From the NCBI RefSeq assembly GCF_900094545.1, contig NZ_FMAH01000051.1, forward strand, positions 1-45,695: a DNA stretch of 45,695 nucleotides. Direction: 5' to 3'. This DNA comes from Martinezella miluonensis. Its GTDB lineage: Bacteria; Pseudomonadota; Alphaproteobacteria; Rhizobiales; Rhizobiaceae. Positions 1 to 7,573 of the stretch are shown here, piece after piece; positions within the stretch are counted from its first letter, which is position 1, and each line of letters begins with the position of its first letter. The position numbers and the translations under genes were made by a program. Under the pieces are notes generated by a model. The model saw only the letters and a list, made by a program, of their open reading frames with translations. It was not told the origin of the DNA and made no database searches.

Positions 1-689
1 GACATAGCCATTCTGCATCGGCTTTCCTGGCGCGATGTAGTGCCATTCGACCTTGTGATCTTTCGACCAGGCGAGGATGGCATTCGACGTGAGTTCGGTG
101 CCGTTGTCGGAGACAATCATTTTTGGCTTACAGCGTCGTTCAATCAGCGTCGTCAGTTCTCGAGCAACACGTCGACCGGAGATAGATGTGTCCGGGATTG
201 CCGCCAGGCATTCGCGCGTCACATCATCGACAATGTTGAGAACGCGGAAGCGTCTGCCGCAGGCAAACTGATCATGGACGAAATCCAGCGATCCCCTTGC
301 CCGGCAGGCGTTGCTTACAACGCCGAGAGGGAGCGGGCATTGGCCTTCGCTTCAACCAGGATCGGCGCACGCGTGCCGACCGCACGCCGCCGTGCTTTCC
401 GCTTGCGAACCGAAAGACCTTCCTCGCGATAGAGCCGGTAGATGCGATTGACCCCGGACGCTTCTCCATCCCGACGAAGCAGGATGAACAGCCGTCGGTA
501 TCCGAAACGCCGACGCTCATTGGCGAGGTCACGCAGTTTCGCCCGCAATTCTATCTCCGGCGGTCGACTTGACCGATAACGGATCGTCGTGCGGTCGGCA
601 GATATGATCTGGCAGGCCCGTCGCTCCGAGAGACCCATCACGGCCTTCAGATGCGCAACGGCGTCACGCTTGGCGGCAGGCCCTACCAT
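1..689 (-). pseudogene. IS3-family transposase OrfB, frameshifted and cut by the window edge
   Basis: The minus strand encodes the usual OrfB N-terminal region (GLSERRACQIISADRTTIRY, then ERRRFGYRRLFILLRRDG) up to about base 333. It then meets a TAA stop within about 41 nt that do not belong to the family pattern (292-332). After this the rve integrase core resumes in another frame, with LDFVHDQFACGRRFR and later IVSDNGTELTS and WHYIAPGKPMQNG. The family normally reads NAR-W-SLDF across this point, so a 3-nt codon appears replaced by about 41 nt, giving a +2 shift. The catalytic core is therefore not translated with the N-terminus. Coding continues past base 1. Confidence 0.8.
307..324. repeat. 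Perfect 7-bp hairpin inside the orfB insertion
   Basis: GGCGTTG-CTTA-CAACGCC, a perfect 7-bp inverted repeat with a 4-nt loop, lies inside the stretch that interrupts orfB. It may be the core of a small mobile palindromic unit; no second copy was noticed in the window. Confidence 0.6.
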
Positions 690-949
690 TTTTTTGAAAG
701 AAGCTCGCGAAGTGCGGCTGCATCCAGCATCTGCTCAGCCAGCAGTTTCTTTAGCCTGGCATTCTCGTCTTCAAGCGCCTTCAGACGCTTCGCCTCGGAG
801 ACTTCCATCCCACCATATTTGGCTTTCCAATTGTAAAACGTTGCTTCTGAAATCCCGTGCTTGCGGCAAAGATCAGCGGCCTTTGCGCCTGCCTCCTGCT
901 CCTTCAGTACCGCAATGATCTGCTCTTCTGTAAATCTCTGCTTCTTCAT
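683..949 (-). CDS. IS3-family transposase OrfA (helix-turn-helix protein)
   Basis: Small 88-residue protein. The N-terminal half is a HTH_Tnp_1-type DNA-binding fold (RFTEEQIIAVLKEQEAG, then CRKHGISEATFYNWK), followed by a leucine-zipper-like helix (LKALEDENARLKKLLAEQ) of the kind used for dimerisation and terminal-repeat binding. The ORF ends with Lys-Lys-Trp-stop immediately after a run of seven A on the coding strand, and orfB starts in the -1 frame there, as expected for an IS3-family OrfAB fusion made by programmed frameshifting. OrfA itself appears intact. Confidence 0.9.
   Translation of the reverse strand: MKKQRFTEEQIIAVLKEQEAGAKAADLCRKHGISEATFYNWKAKYGGMEVSEAKRLKALEDENARLKKLLAEQMLDAAALRELLSKKW
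689..695 (-). promoter_or_regulatory. A7 slippery site for -1 frameshift between orfA and orfB
   Basis: Seven consecutive T on the plus strand (A7 in the mRNA) sit at the orfA/orfB junction. A -1 slip here joins the end of OrfA to the OrfB frame starting Met-Val-Gly-Pro. This matches the established translational control of IS3-family transposases; frameshifting itself is inferred. Confidence 0.7.
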
Positions 950-1010
950 TCGTCCGTCCTCAATGGCCGGACTCTAATTCATTCTGGAGGAAATTCTCAG
1001 TGGCAGGTCA

Positions 1011-1447
1011 TCATCACAATAATGTCCTCGTTTGAGCACGACTTCGGCGGCACCGCTTGGCAATGGCCGCTCCCTCGTTCTTCCCGGTGCCGCAAAGCTG
1101 GTCTTGGAGCCAACCTGGGCTGTGGCCAGGGAAGCAGCAAGCGCCTTGCATTCCGGAGGACAGTCCGGAATTTCTTGAATGACGCTGAGACTCTCAGCCA
1201 GAATAAGCCCCATCGGAGCAATCCCAGGCACAGGGTTTGCAAGGTCCGAGAATCGCTGCCGCAAGACACCGTGCAAGCCATCGCTGTTAATTTTGCGAGG
1301 TTTTGACCCTAACGGTGATTTTACGCTGATCCGTCTGGATGAATTTAACGCCTTGAAAAGGTCGGGCTTCGAATTTCTGGTCGGGTCAACGCGACGCGAA
1401 AAGCTTGGTCAAATTACCACGCAAATCAACAACCTCAAATTTCAGCG
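1011..1447. other. Gene-poor spacer between IS and immunity gene
   Basis: No gene can be supported. On the minus strand an open frame (974-1276) runs into the IS end, and on the plus strand the stretch 1300-1451 reads smoothly (from GFDPNGDFTLIRLDEFNALK to a stop at 1451). Neither is recognised and neither has a convincing ribosome binding site. The segment may be what remains of a gene cut by the IS, for example an additional cargo or immunity gene. Confidence 0.4.
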
Positions 1448-1918
1448 CTAGATCCGCTTACTAACCTCGTCCAAGAAGAACGTGCCAAAACTATCTGCCA
1501 GGCGTTCACCCGGATTTGCGACGCTGGTGGCCGGAGTCCATTCAACGACAGGGTACTCGTCTTCCGAGCTCACGACAGAACCATCCAGACAGAAAATGGG
1601 ACCGTAACCACTGCTCATGATCGTGATATGGGTCTTGGGGTAGCCGGCAAGTTTGCGATCCTCCAAAGTCCGCCAAATCATACTAGGGACCGAACTGCCC
1701 GGTATCTTGTTCGCAACGATCCCATAGAATTCGGCATCTTCAAAAGAACCAACGCCCAACGTCGTAAGAAACCTGCGATAGCTAGGAGGAATTCGAACGC
1801 CCAGCATCTGTTCTGCCGCGTCGACATTATCGTCCGGTGCCGGACCGAAAAAATCAGAACTCGACGGATTGGCTTGTACGGTCGCAAGTGCACTTTCAAA
1901 ATCAGTTATCGCTGTCAT
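1448..1918 (-). CDS. SMI1/KNR4 (SUKH) family protein, probable immunity protein
   Basis: The 156-residue protein has the SUKH pattern: an N-terminal region, then an acidic helix and the PPSYRRFLTTLGVGSF segment (about 43-58), followed by GYPKTHITIMSSGYGPIFCLD and an acidic strand ending in a C-terminal helix (FGTFFLDEV). SUKH proteins are single-domain cytoplasmic proteins that often neutralise nuclease toxins of contact-dependent and type VI systems. It starts 9 bp after the stop of the LHH-nuclease effector on the same strand, the standard position of a cognate immunity gene. Family assignment is by pattern; pairing with the upstream toxin is inferred from position. No signal peptide is seen, consistent with a cytoplasmic DNase target. 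Confidence 0.8.
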   Translation of the reverse strand: MTAITDFESALATVQANPSSSDFFGPAPDDNVDAAEQMLGVRIPPSYRRFLTTLGVGSFEDAEFYGIVANKIPGSSVPSMIWRTLEDRKLAGYPKTHITIMSSGYGPIFCLDGSVVSSEDEYPVVEWTPATSVANPGERLADSFGTFFLDEVSKRI

Positions 1919-1927
1919 TCCGCGCTC

Positions 1928-3508
1928 CTAAAAATCCTTTGCTCTCGTCCGCCAGTAATCGGACTTCCATTGATTGAAGGGGCCTCTGTCCATAGATGGC
2001 GGTGCACTACTGTATCTGTGCCAATTGCCAGCACTATCCCGATACATCTTATCATATTGATTTGAATACATATGTAGTACGCGATCATTCTCAGAATGAA
2101 AAGTACTCTTCACTTCAGCCATCGCACCCGGCTCATCTTGAGTTAGATGATGCAGGTTAATTTCTTTTCCATCATCGCCAAGGGGTGCGAGCCCTTTTTC
2201 CATACGTTGCTTATTAGTCCTGCCCAAATCATCAACCCTGTTCGGATCAATTAAGTCATCGCGTTGATAGACTCTTCGACCATTGACATCTTTTCTCACC
2301 CACCGACTAAGGCGAGTGCTGCGTGCGCCTTCCCCGCCGTTTTCAACCGCCCTCCCGACATTGGCTCCTTCTTCGACAATGCCATCGCCGACTTTGGCCG
2401 TCTTAGCGATCGTCCCAGCCTTGCCGATCCCGACGGCAATTGTACCTGCACCGCCGCCAACAGCCTGGGTCATTCCGACGACATTCTCAACGGTCTGCGC
2501 TGTCTGAGGCGATCCTCCAAGTGCAGTTGTTATTTGCCCGGCGGCCTGGGCGATCGCAGTTGTTTGAGTTTCCCCCGTCCACAGCTGCTTTAGGCCGGTT
2601 GAGAAATTGTCGTAGCCGTTGACCGCGAGTGCGGCCCCTCCAATCATGGCAGGAACACCCGGCGCGGCTCCGACGCCGGTAGCAGACGCCGCGCCGCCGA
2701 CACCGGCTAGACCGGCGCCCGCGACACTCTCCGCAGCACCACCTATGGCCTGCAGCCCGCCCATGCCGCGTGTTATGACGCGACCGTGACTCTCATCAAA
2801 CTCATGAATGGCCTGCCCGGCGTCATGAAACTTCTCGCCAGTCCAATCCCAAGCCTTTTCGTACCAAGCCCGGTCGTCCTTGTCCTTGCCGTCGGGTGCC
2901 TTATTTGCATCGGTCGACTGAACATAGACATATTCACCGTCGGTATTGCCGTTATTCAATGTGCAACGATCATTGTGGCGTTGAACCCAAACACCGTTTG
3001 CTCGCACTATTGTCGAGGATGTAACCGGCTCGACGACATCACCAACCGTGCCGGATTTGCATCCCAATCCCACGCCGGGTTCATCGCCGTAGCAGCGTGA
3101 AAACTTCGAGTCCTGGCGCTTGATAGCCATACCATTCGAACGAACGTCTAGCGAATAATTCAGATCATCCGAGGCTTTGCCCCAAGACATGTAGGGAACC
3201 GGCTTATCCGGTGATTTGCATACGTCCGGCGACAGGCAGACGGCGATTGCCTTGCTATCGTCAGGAATGAGCTCGGGCGGGGCGGGATCGGCAGCAGTGG
3301 GACGTGGTTGCTCCGCCGCCTTGGTAGCCTCCTTCTTGGGAGGCGGCCAAGGTCCATCATATTTGAGCAAGGGATTGCTGCCATCCGGCGTCTTAGTAAG
3401 CAACGTGCCAGACATCGGCGGACCGATGATTTTGGTGTCTGCAGGGAGCCCGTAATGAGCAGCGAAATCCCCGTCATAGATCGGGTCGGGAAATTGCCTC
3501 TCGCCCAT
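1928..3508 (-). CDS. T6SS effector: DUF4150 (PAAR-like) N-terminus with LHH-type HNH/EndoVII nuclease C-terminus
   Basis: 526 residues. Residues about 88-200 form a DUF4150 PAAR-like domain (VCLSPDVCKSP, then DVRSNGMAIKRQDSKF, CTLNNGN), expected to cap the VgrG spike. Residues 245-375 are rich in Gly and Ala, possibly amphipathic or a translocation segment. The C-terminus (about 400-526) has VNGRRVYQRDDLIDPNRVDD, then KEINLHHLTQDEPG with the Leu-His-His motif at 452-454 and conserved His/Asn downstream (FHSEND), as in the LHH family of the HNH/Endonuclease VII superfamily. The predicted activity is DNA cleavage in a target cell. The start ATG overlaps the DUF2169 stop (TAATG), so the genes are translationally coupled; the SUKH gene follows. 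The tail coding region is visibly more AT-rich than the front. Confidence 0.88.
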   Translation of the reverse strand: MGERQFPDPIYDGDFAAHYGLPADTKIIGPPMSGTLLTKTPDGSNPLLKYDGPWPPPKKEATKAAEQPRPTAADPAPPELIPDDSKAIAVCLSPDVCKSPDKPVPYMSWGKASDDLNYSLDVRSNGMAIKRQDSKFSRCYGDEPGVGLGCKSGTVGDVVEPVTSSTIVRANGVWVQRHNDRCTLNNGNTDGEYVYVQSTDANKAPDGKDKDDRAWYEKAWDWTGEKFHDAGQAIHEFDESHGRVITRGMGGLQAIGGAAESVAGAGLAGVGGAASATGVGAAPGVPAMIGGAALAVNGYDNFSTGLKQLWTGETQTTAIAQAAGQITTALGGSPQTAQTVENVVGMTQAVGGGAGTIAVGIGKAGTIAKTAKVGDGIVEEGANVGRAVENGGEGARSTRLSRWVRKDVNGRRVYQRDDLIDPNRVDDLGRTNKQRMEKGLAPLGDDGKEINLHHLTQDEPGAMAEVKSTFHSENDRVLHMYSNQYDKMYRDSAGNWHRYSSAPPSMDRGPFNQWKSDYWRTRAKDF

Positions 3509-4569
3509 TAAGCCACTCCCAGAGTGGAACTTGCAAAATCAAGGCGCGGCAATCCACGGCGCTCCGGCCAAGGAAAGCCAGCCCGCCAGGTCAGGAAAAC
3601 GCGCCCCACACCGGGCCGCATGTCGAAATGAACGCCGTCGAGCACCATGAGGCCCTGCGCTGGGCCTATACCCCGATCAATTTCGATCTGAAGACGAACG
3701 CCAGGGAGGCAGCCGTGGAGCATTCCTAACCCCGGCAGTAGGTGATTCAGCTCGAAGGTTTCATCTCCCTGCAGCCAAGGGTTTGCCACCAGGTCCGGAT
3801 GCGCTGCTTGCCAGAAGGAGAAATCGAAGTCGCGGGGAAGGAGCGGATGCCTTTCGTTCAGCCAAGCGTCGTCGTAGGTCCCGGCTTTCCGTATCCGATC
3901 CTCCCAGAATGGCGAAAGCGGACCAAGACCTGCAGGCGCCGGCCTGTCGCCGACAGAGCGGACTGGTTCGTCCGCATCCTCGATCTGCGGTGCCGGCCAT
4001 TCCGGTCTTTCACGGAACTGGTCCTGACCGACAAGCCCGATCCCGAGCGGGTTCCGTTCGAATACCTCGCCGCTCTCGATCCTGCCACCGAAGGCAAATC
4101 GCCAGTCGATGGGCACGTAGGTCGCCGGCTTTCCAGTGGTCAGCTCCCAACCGTCAAGCGCGTCTTCTTTTTCCCTGTCGATTAGTCCGCGCCACGTCTT
4201 GCGGGTCTTCGCCCGCCAGACACGCGGCCCATGAACGCGCAGCCGCTTTTGAACAGGTCCAACTCTCAGACCGCAGGTCCAGGATGGCGCCGCGATACCA
4301 TCAGGCGCAAAGGCAGCGCCGATAAAGGTTACATCCGTACCCGGTTTGAATGGCGCCAGATCCGTGCAAGCCATCTGAGGCGTCTCGTGCGGATTGCCGT
4401 CATAGACATCCGACATGACCAACGGTTGCTGGATGTCAGCCACGACAAGCGGACCGCCGTTCGCGAGCTTGAACGTCCCTCTGGCGACAACGACCCCCAG
4501 CAAATCGCCCGCGAGGTTGTATTGCCGGAAGGCAAGCGCCGCAAACGGTGTGCGATTGTCAACCGACAT
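3508..4569 (-). CDS. DUF2169 family T6SS adaptor protein
   Basis: 353 residues matching the DUF2169 pattern: N-terminal TPFAALAFRQYNLAGD, the VVARGTFKL strand, QQPLVMSDVYDGNPHETP, and later GLVGQDQFRERPEWPAPQIE and WQAAHPDLVANPWLQGDE. DUF2169 proteins are encoded between vgrG and PAAR/DUF4150 effectors and are regarded as chaperones or adaptors that load the effector onto the VgrG tip, without being secreted themselves. Here the gene lies 6 bp after vgrG and overlaps the DUF4150 effector start, exactly that context. No catalytic motif is apparent. Confidence 0.87.
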   Translation of the reverse strand: MSVDNRTPFAALAFRQYNLAGDLLGVVVARGTFKLANGGPLVVADIQQPLVMSDVYDGNPHETPQMACTDLAPFKPGTDVTFIGAAFAPDGIAAPSWTCGLRVGPVQKRLRVHGPRVWRAKTRKTWRGLIDREKEDALDGWELTTGKPATYVPIDWRFAFGGRIESGEVFERNPLGIGLVGQDQFRERPEWPAPQIEDADEPVRSVGDRPAPAGLGPLSPFWEDRIRKAGTYDDAWLNERHPLLPRDFDFSFWQAAHPDLVANPWLQGDETFELNHLLPGLGMLHGCLPGVRLQIEIDRGIGPAQGLMVLDGVHFDMRPGVGRVFLTWRAGFPWPERRGLPRLDFASSTLGVA

Positions 4570-4575
4570 GGCGCC

Positions 4576-6900
4576 TCAGCCCTGCGCCGTCGTGTCTGAC
4601 GATGTCGGCGAAGCCTCGGCAAAGCCGCCTCCCGGCTTGTTGAGATCGACGACCTTGCCGTTGATCTGCGTCGGCCCGGATGCGGTGAAGTTGAAATGTG
4701 TCCCCAGAATGATAACGGTGCCGTCCTGGCGCATGATGAATTTAGAGGCGCCGCATTCGATGACGAACTCGTCGCCCACGATCACTTTCTTGAACTTTCC
4801 GACCTTTTCGAGGGAGGTTTGGCCGACATGCGTGACCTTGCTTACACCGATCTGTTCTGCTCTTGCGATGCCGATAGTGTCTGATTTGAACGACCCGACA
4901 ACCGTGTTCATGATGCCGGGAAGAGGAAAAAGGCCGCCAGCCGCCTCGCCCAGGCCGCTGCCAGAACCGGAAAGGTTCGTTCCGGCGTCTGCTCTCGGAT
5001 TTGGCCCGGAGACCACGCCTTCGCGGCTGCCAAGTCCCCCCAATCCAAGGAAACCGAGGGCTGAAGATGCGATCGTGCCCGCGAACGCGGCAAGCCCCTC
5101 GCCGCCTCCGCCGGCGATCTGGCCTGCCTGGGAGAGCAATCCGGCCGTCTGTCCCGAAAGCCCCTGCACCGTCCCCATCAGCGCCATCGCCATCGGCCCC
5201 GTGCCGCCAACGACAGTATTTACCGACCCACCAATCTCATGCTTCTGGTTGCCGCTCACCTCCACGGCGCGGTTACCGCCGATGGAGGCGACCTCGTGGC
5301 GGTCGACGCGTTTGGTGCGGTCGTTGCGGATGCGCGTCGTCTGGTCCTTCTGCGCGTGGAAGAACATGTTTTCGCGGCCAGCATCGTCTTCGAAGGTCAT
5401 TTCGTTGAAACCTGTACCCTTATGGGTATTGGAGCGCATGACCATGCGGGTCTTGTTGCCGGGTAGGTCGTAGGGCACGCCATTGCTTGGGTTCGGCACC
5501 ACGCCTGTTACCAATGGACGATCCGGGTCGCCGTCGATGAAGGCGACCATGACTTCCATGCCGATGCGGGGGATGACCTGGCCGCCCCAGGTGCCACCGG
5601 CCCAGCTTTGGGCGACACGCACCCAGCACGTATCCGACCCATCCTTCTTGGCGCGGCGATCCCAGGGATACCAGAGCTTGATGCGGCCATACTGGTCGGG
5701 ATGGATTTCCTCTCCTGGGGGCCCAGCGACGATTGCGACCTGCGTGCCGCGAATGCGTGGCCGCTCGGTGCTGCGATGCGGCGTCATCGGCACGCGCGAT
5801 GGCATAGCCTCGAATTCGTTGGAGTATTCCGGCTGATCGGTGTTGGTTTCGTAGGATGGATCGACCGCGGAATGGGTCGCACGCACGATGACGTGCTCTT
5901 CGTAGACATGGTCAGGATGAGCTATTTCGTAAGGCGTGAAACGGCGGCCGGCCTCAAGGATACGCGATGTCGATTGGCCGACGACGCGATTGTGGTCGGC
6001 TTCACTTGCCTGCATGCGCAGCTTCTGCGCCCTTTCCGCCTCCGCGACGGATGAGATGCGGGCTGGGTATTCATAGAGTTCGCGTTTCATCGCTCCCGGC
6101 ATCTGTACCAGCGAAGGCGTGGTCGTGCCCGGCACCATCTGTGGCGTCTCAAAATTCCAGTCGGCGCCGGCCCGCTGCCCGGGGATGTAGGCGTAGTGCT
6201 TCATCCATTCGTTGATATGGTTGCGGTCCGTCGAGCCCTGGGCAAGACGTACCCTGCCCTCACCCTGGGCGGAGGGAGACGGCCCCGCCCAGGAATTGGC
6301 GCCGTCGGCAAGGTGCAGCCGATGGCTGCCTTCCTCATGGGAAAACCAGTAGAAAAGCCCATCTTCCTCGAAGCGGCGAGTAAGATAGTCCAGATCCGTT
6401 TCGTTCCATTGCACCGAATAGTGCTGCGGCGGAGGCGCCGTCACGACGCCGGAAACATCTGGAGCGGGAATCCCGTGTTCGGAAAAGAGCGTCTCGACGA
6501 TATCGATGCTGGTCTTGTCCATCCATATGCGGCAGTCCGACCGCTGCGACAAAAGCCACATTTGCGGCTTCAGCACCATCGAATAGGAGCGCAGGCCGCG
6601 CGTGATCGGAGGGCCTTCCTGAAGGGAGGTTACAAGAGCGTTGAAGGGGCGGCGAACGCCGTCGTTCCCGTCCTCGGCCTGCTGAACCTCCAATGAAATA
6701 TCGACCAGGCGACCGATCAGCTCCTCCGGCTTGATGACTTCGCGCTTGGCGCGCACGGAAAGCCGGATGTCGAAGAGCGAAGACACACCTTCGGTGATTG
6801 TCACTCGCTCCGGCAGGAGCTGATCCGTGCCAAGCGGCGAGACGACCCGAAGATTTCGGGTCGCCTGGATGAAATCATTGGCCGAAGGCTGGTCGTTCAT
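4576..6900 (-). CDS. vgrG: VgrG spike protein (TssI)
   Basis: 774-residue T6SS trimeric spike. The N-terminal gp27-like part contains the hallmark VQWNETDLDYLTRRFEEDGL and FYWFSHEEG. The gp5-like OB fold has PGEEIHPDQYGRIKLWYPWD, SWAGGTWGGQVIPRIGMEV and FIDGDPDRPLVTGVVPN. A needle-like region follows (KTRMVMRSNTHKGTGFNEM, FEDDAGRENMFFHAQKD). Between about residues 560 and 670 the needle is interrupted by a Gly/Ala-rich hydrophobic stretch before the C-terminal strand-repeat region (KFKKVIVGDEFVIECGA). It is preceded by hcp and the unknown 182-aa gene, and followed by the DUF2169 adaptor and DUF4150 effector, so it probably carries that effector. No extra enzymatic domain is recognised. Confidence 0.95.
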   Translation of the reverse strand: MNDQPSANDFIQATRNLRVVSPLGTDQLLPERVTITEGVSSLFDIRLSVRAKREVIKPEELIGRLVDISLEVQQAEDGNDGVRRPFNALVTSLQEGPPITRGLRSYSMVLKPQMWLLSQRSDCRIWMDKTSIDIVETLFSEHGIPAPDVSGVVTAPPPQHYSVQWNETDLDYLTRRFEEDGLFYWFSHEEGSHRLHLADGANSWAGPSPSAQGEGRVRLAQGSTDRNHINEWMKHYAYIPGQRAGADWNFETPQMVPGTTTPSLVQMPGAMKRELYEYPARISSVAEAERAQKLRMQASEADHNRVVGQSTSRILEAGRRFTPYEIAHPDHVYEEHVIVRATHSAVDPSYETNTDQPEYSNEFEAMPSRVPMTPHRSTERPRIRGTQVAIVAGPPGEEIHPDQYGRIKLWYPWDRRAKKDGSDTCWVRVAQSWAGGTWGGQVIPRIGMEVMVAFIDGDPDRPLVTGVVPNPSNGVPYDLPGNKTRMVMRSNTHKGTGFNEMTFEDDAGRENMFFHAQKDQTTRIRNDRTKRVDRHEVASIGGNRAVEVSGNQKHEIGGSVNTVVGGTGPMAMALMGTVQGLSGQTAGLLSQAGQIAGGGGEGLAAFAGTIASSALGFLGLGGLGSREGVVSGPNPRADAGTNLSGSGSGLGEAAGGLFPLPGIMNTVVGSFKSDTIGIARAEQIGVSKVTHVGQTSLEKVGKFKKVIVGDEFVIECGASKFIMRQDGTVIILGTHFNFTASGPTQINGKVVDLNKPGGGFAEASPTSSDTTAQG

Positions 6901-6907
6901 CGGCGCC

Positions 6908-7456
6908 TTATCCTACCAGTGAACTTGTCGAGCCAGTCTTGCCGGTGCTGCCGACCGCCTGACTGCGGCCGCCGACGAGATAGGCGATCTGGTACAAGGT
7001 ACCATTCGGCACCGTTTCGCGTATGCTGGGACCATAGAGCACTTCCGGCGTCAGGATCTTGCCAATGTCGGCGCGCGAAACGACCGTACCTAGCAAATAG
7101 GCACCTCGGACCATATACGTCCGGACCTGGCCATCAGTTACCGTATAGTTGAACTGAGCCACGAAGACCGAATGATGATTGATGTCCATCTCCCGGATGA
7201 TGTGGGGCTCGTTGTTTCGCAGCCACACCTTTAGCCAGTGCGTCAACGACATCTCATTCGCTTTTTCCATAACTGATTGGAGACCAGATGCGAAAGCGCC
7301 CGCGGCCTGGTTGCGAGCGGCTAATTCGCGCGGGCCGCTCGGCCACAAGAAGTAATCATAGGAAGGACCGCGCCCTGCGCGCCGCATCGGCGGAAGGTCG
7401 GTCTGCTTCACCGGCTCCATTTGCAGCGCCGGTGACGAAACGGAAAAATCTACCAT
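6908..7456 (-). CDS. Unknown T6SS-associated protein between hcp and vgrG
   Basis: 182 residues if translation starts at the ATG at 7456 (MVDFSVSSPALQ), which has a GAGG-type ribosome binding site a few bases upstream; a longer frame to 7504 lacks this. I do not recognise the family. Visible features are a basic and proline-containing N-terminus (PPMRRAGRGPSYDYFLWP), a helical middle (SVMEKANEMSLTHWLKVWL) and a strand-rich second half (FVAQFNYTVTDGQVRTYMV, then GTLYQIAYLVGG). No signal peptide, membrane segment or enzyme motif is evident, and it does not show DUF4123 hallmarks. It lies 7 bp before vgrG and after hcp, so a role in tube, spike or cargo assembly is likely. Confidence 0.75.
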   Translation of the reverse strand: MVDFSVSSPALQMEPVKQTDLPPMRRAGRGPSYDYFLWPSGPRELAARNQAAGAFASGLQSVMEKANEMSLTHWLKVWLRNNEPHIIREMDINHHSVFVAQFNYTVTDGQVRTYMVRGAYLLGTVVSRADIGKILTPEVLYGPSIRETVPNGTLYQIAYLVGGRSQAVGSTGKTGSTSSLVG

Positions 7457-7529
7457 GGCGACCTCGATGAGAAACGTTGTAGAAAACGTGCAGATAGCCG
7501 CCACAGCGGCGATCTGGCATCGAACACGG

Positions 7530-7560
7530 TTCCGGCGCGCCTAACTGCAACGCGCCGGAA
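7530..7560 (-). terminator. Strong GC hairpin after hcp (terminator, attenuator or 3' stabiliser)
   Basis: TTCCGGCGCG and CGCGCCGGAA form a perfect 10-bp inverted repeat with an 11-nt loop, 13 bp beyond the hcp stop. On the transcribed (minus) strand it is not followed by a U-run, so it fits an mRNA-stabilising or partial-termination structure better than a classical intrinsic terminator. Confidence 0.6.
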
Positions 7561-7573
7561 AACAGTGTTATCC

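Larger units (their letters stand above)
1..1010 (-). mobile_element. IS3-family insertion sequence, right part (left end outside window)
   Basis: The segment holds orfA and a damaged orfB typical of IS3-family elements, both on the minus strand. The likely right terminus is the TGGCAGGTCA ending at 1010, which read on the minus strand begins with TG as IS3-family ends do, about 60 bp upstream of orfA. The left end and its inverted repeat lie before base 1, so the terminus and any target duplication cannot be confirmed here. It abuts the T6SS cargo region downstream of the immunity gene. Confidence 0.8.

Noticed and set aside
6908..7456. Reading the unknown protein as a DUF4123 adaptor
   Set aside because: Position near vgrG suggested it, but the sequence lacks visible DUF4123 hallmarks, and the adaptor here is clearly the DUF2169 protein.
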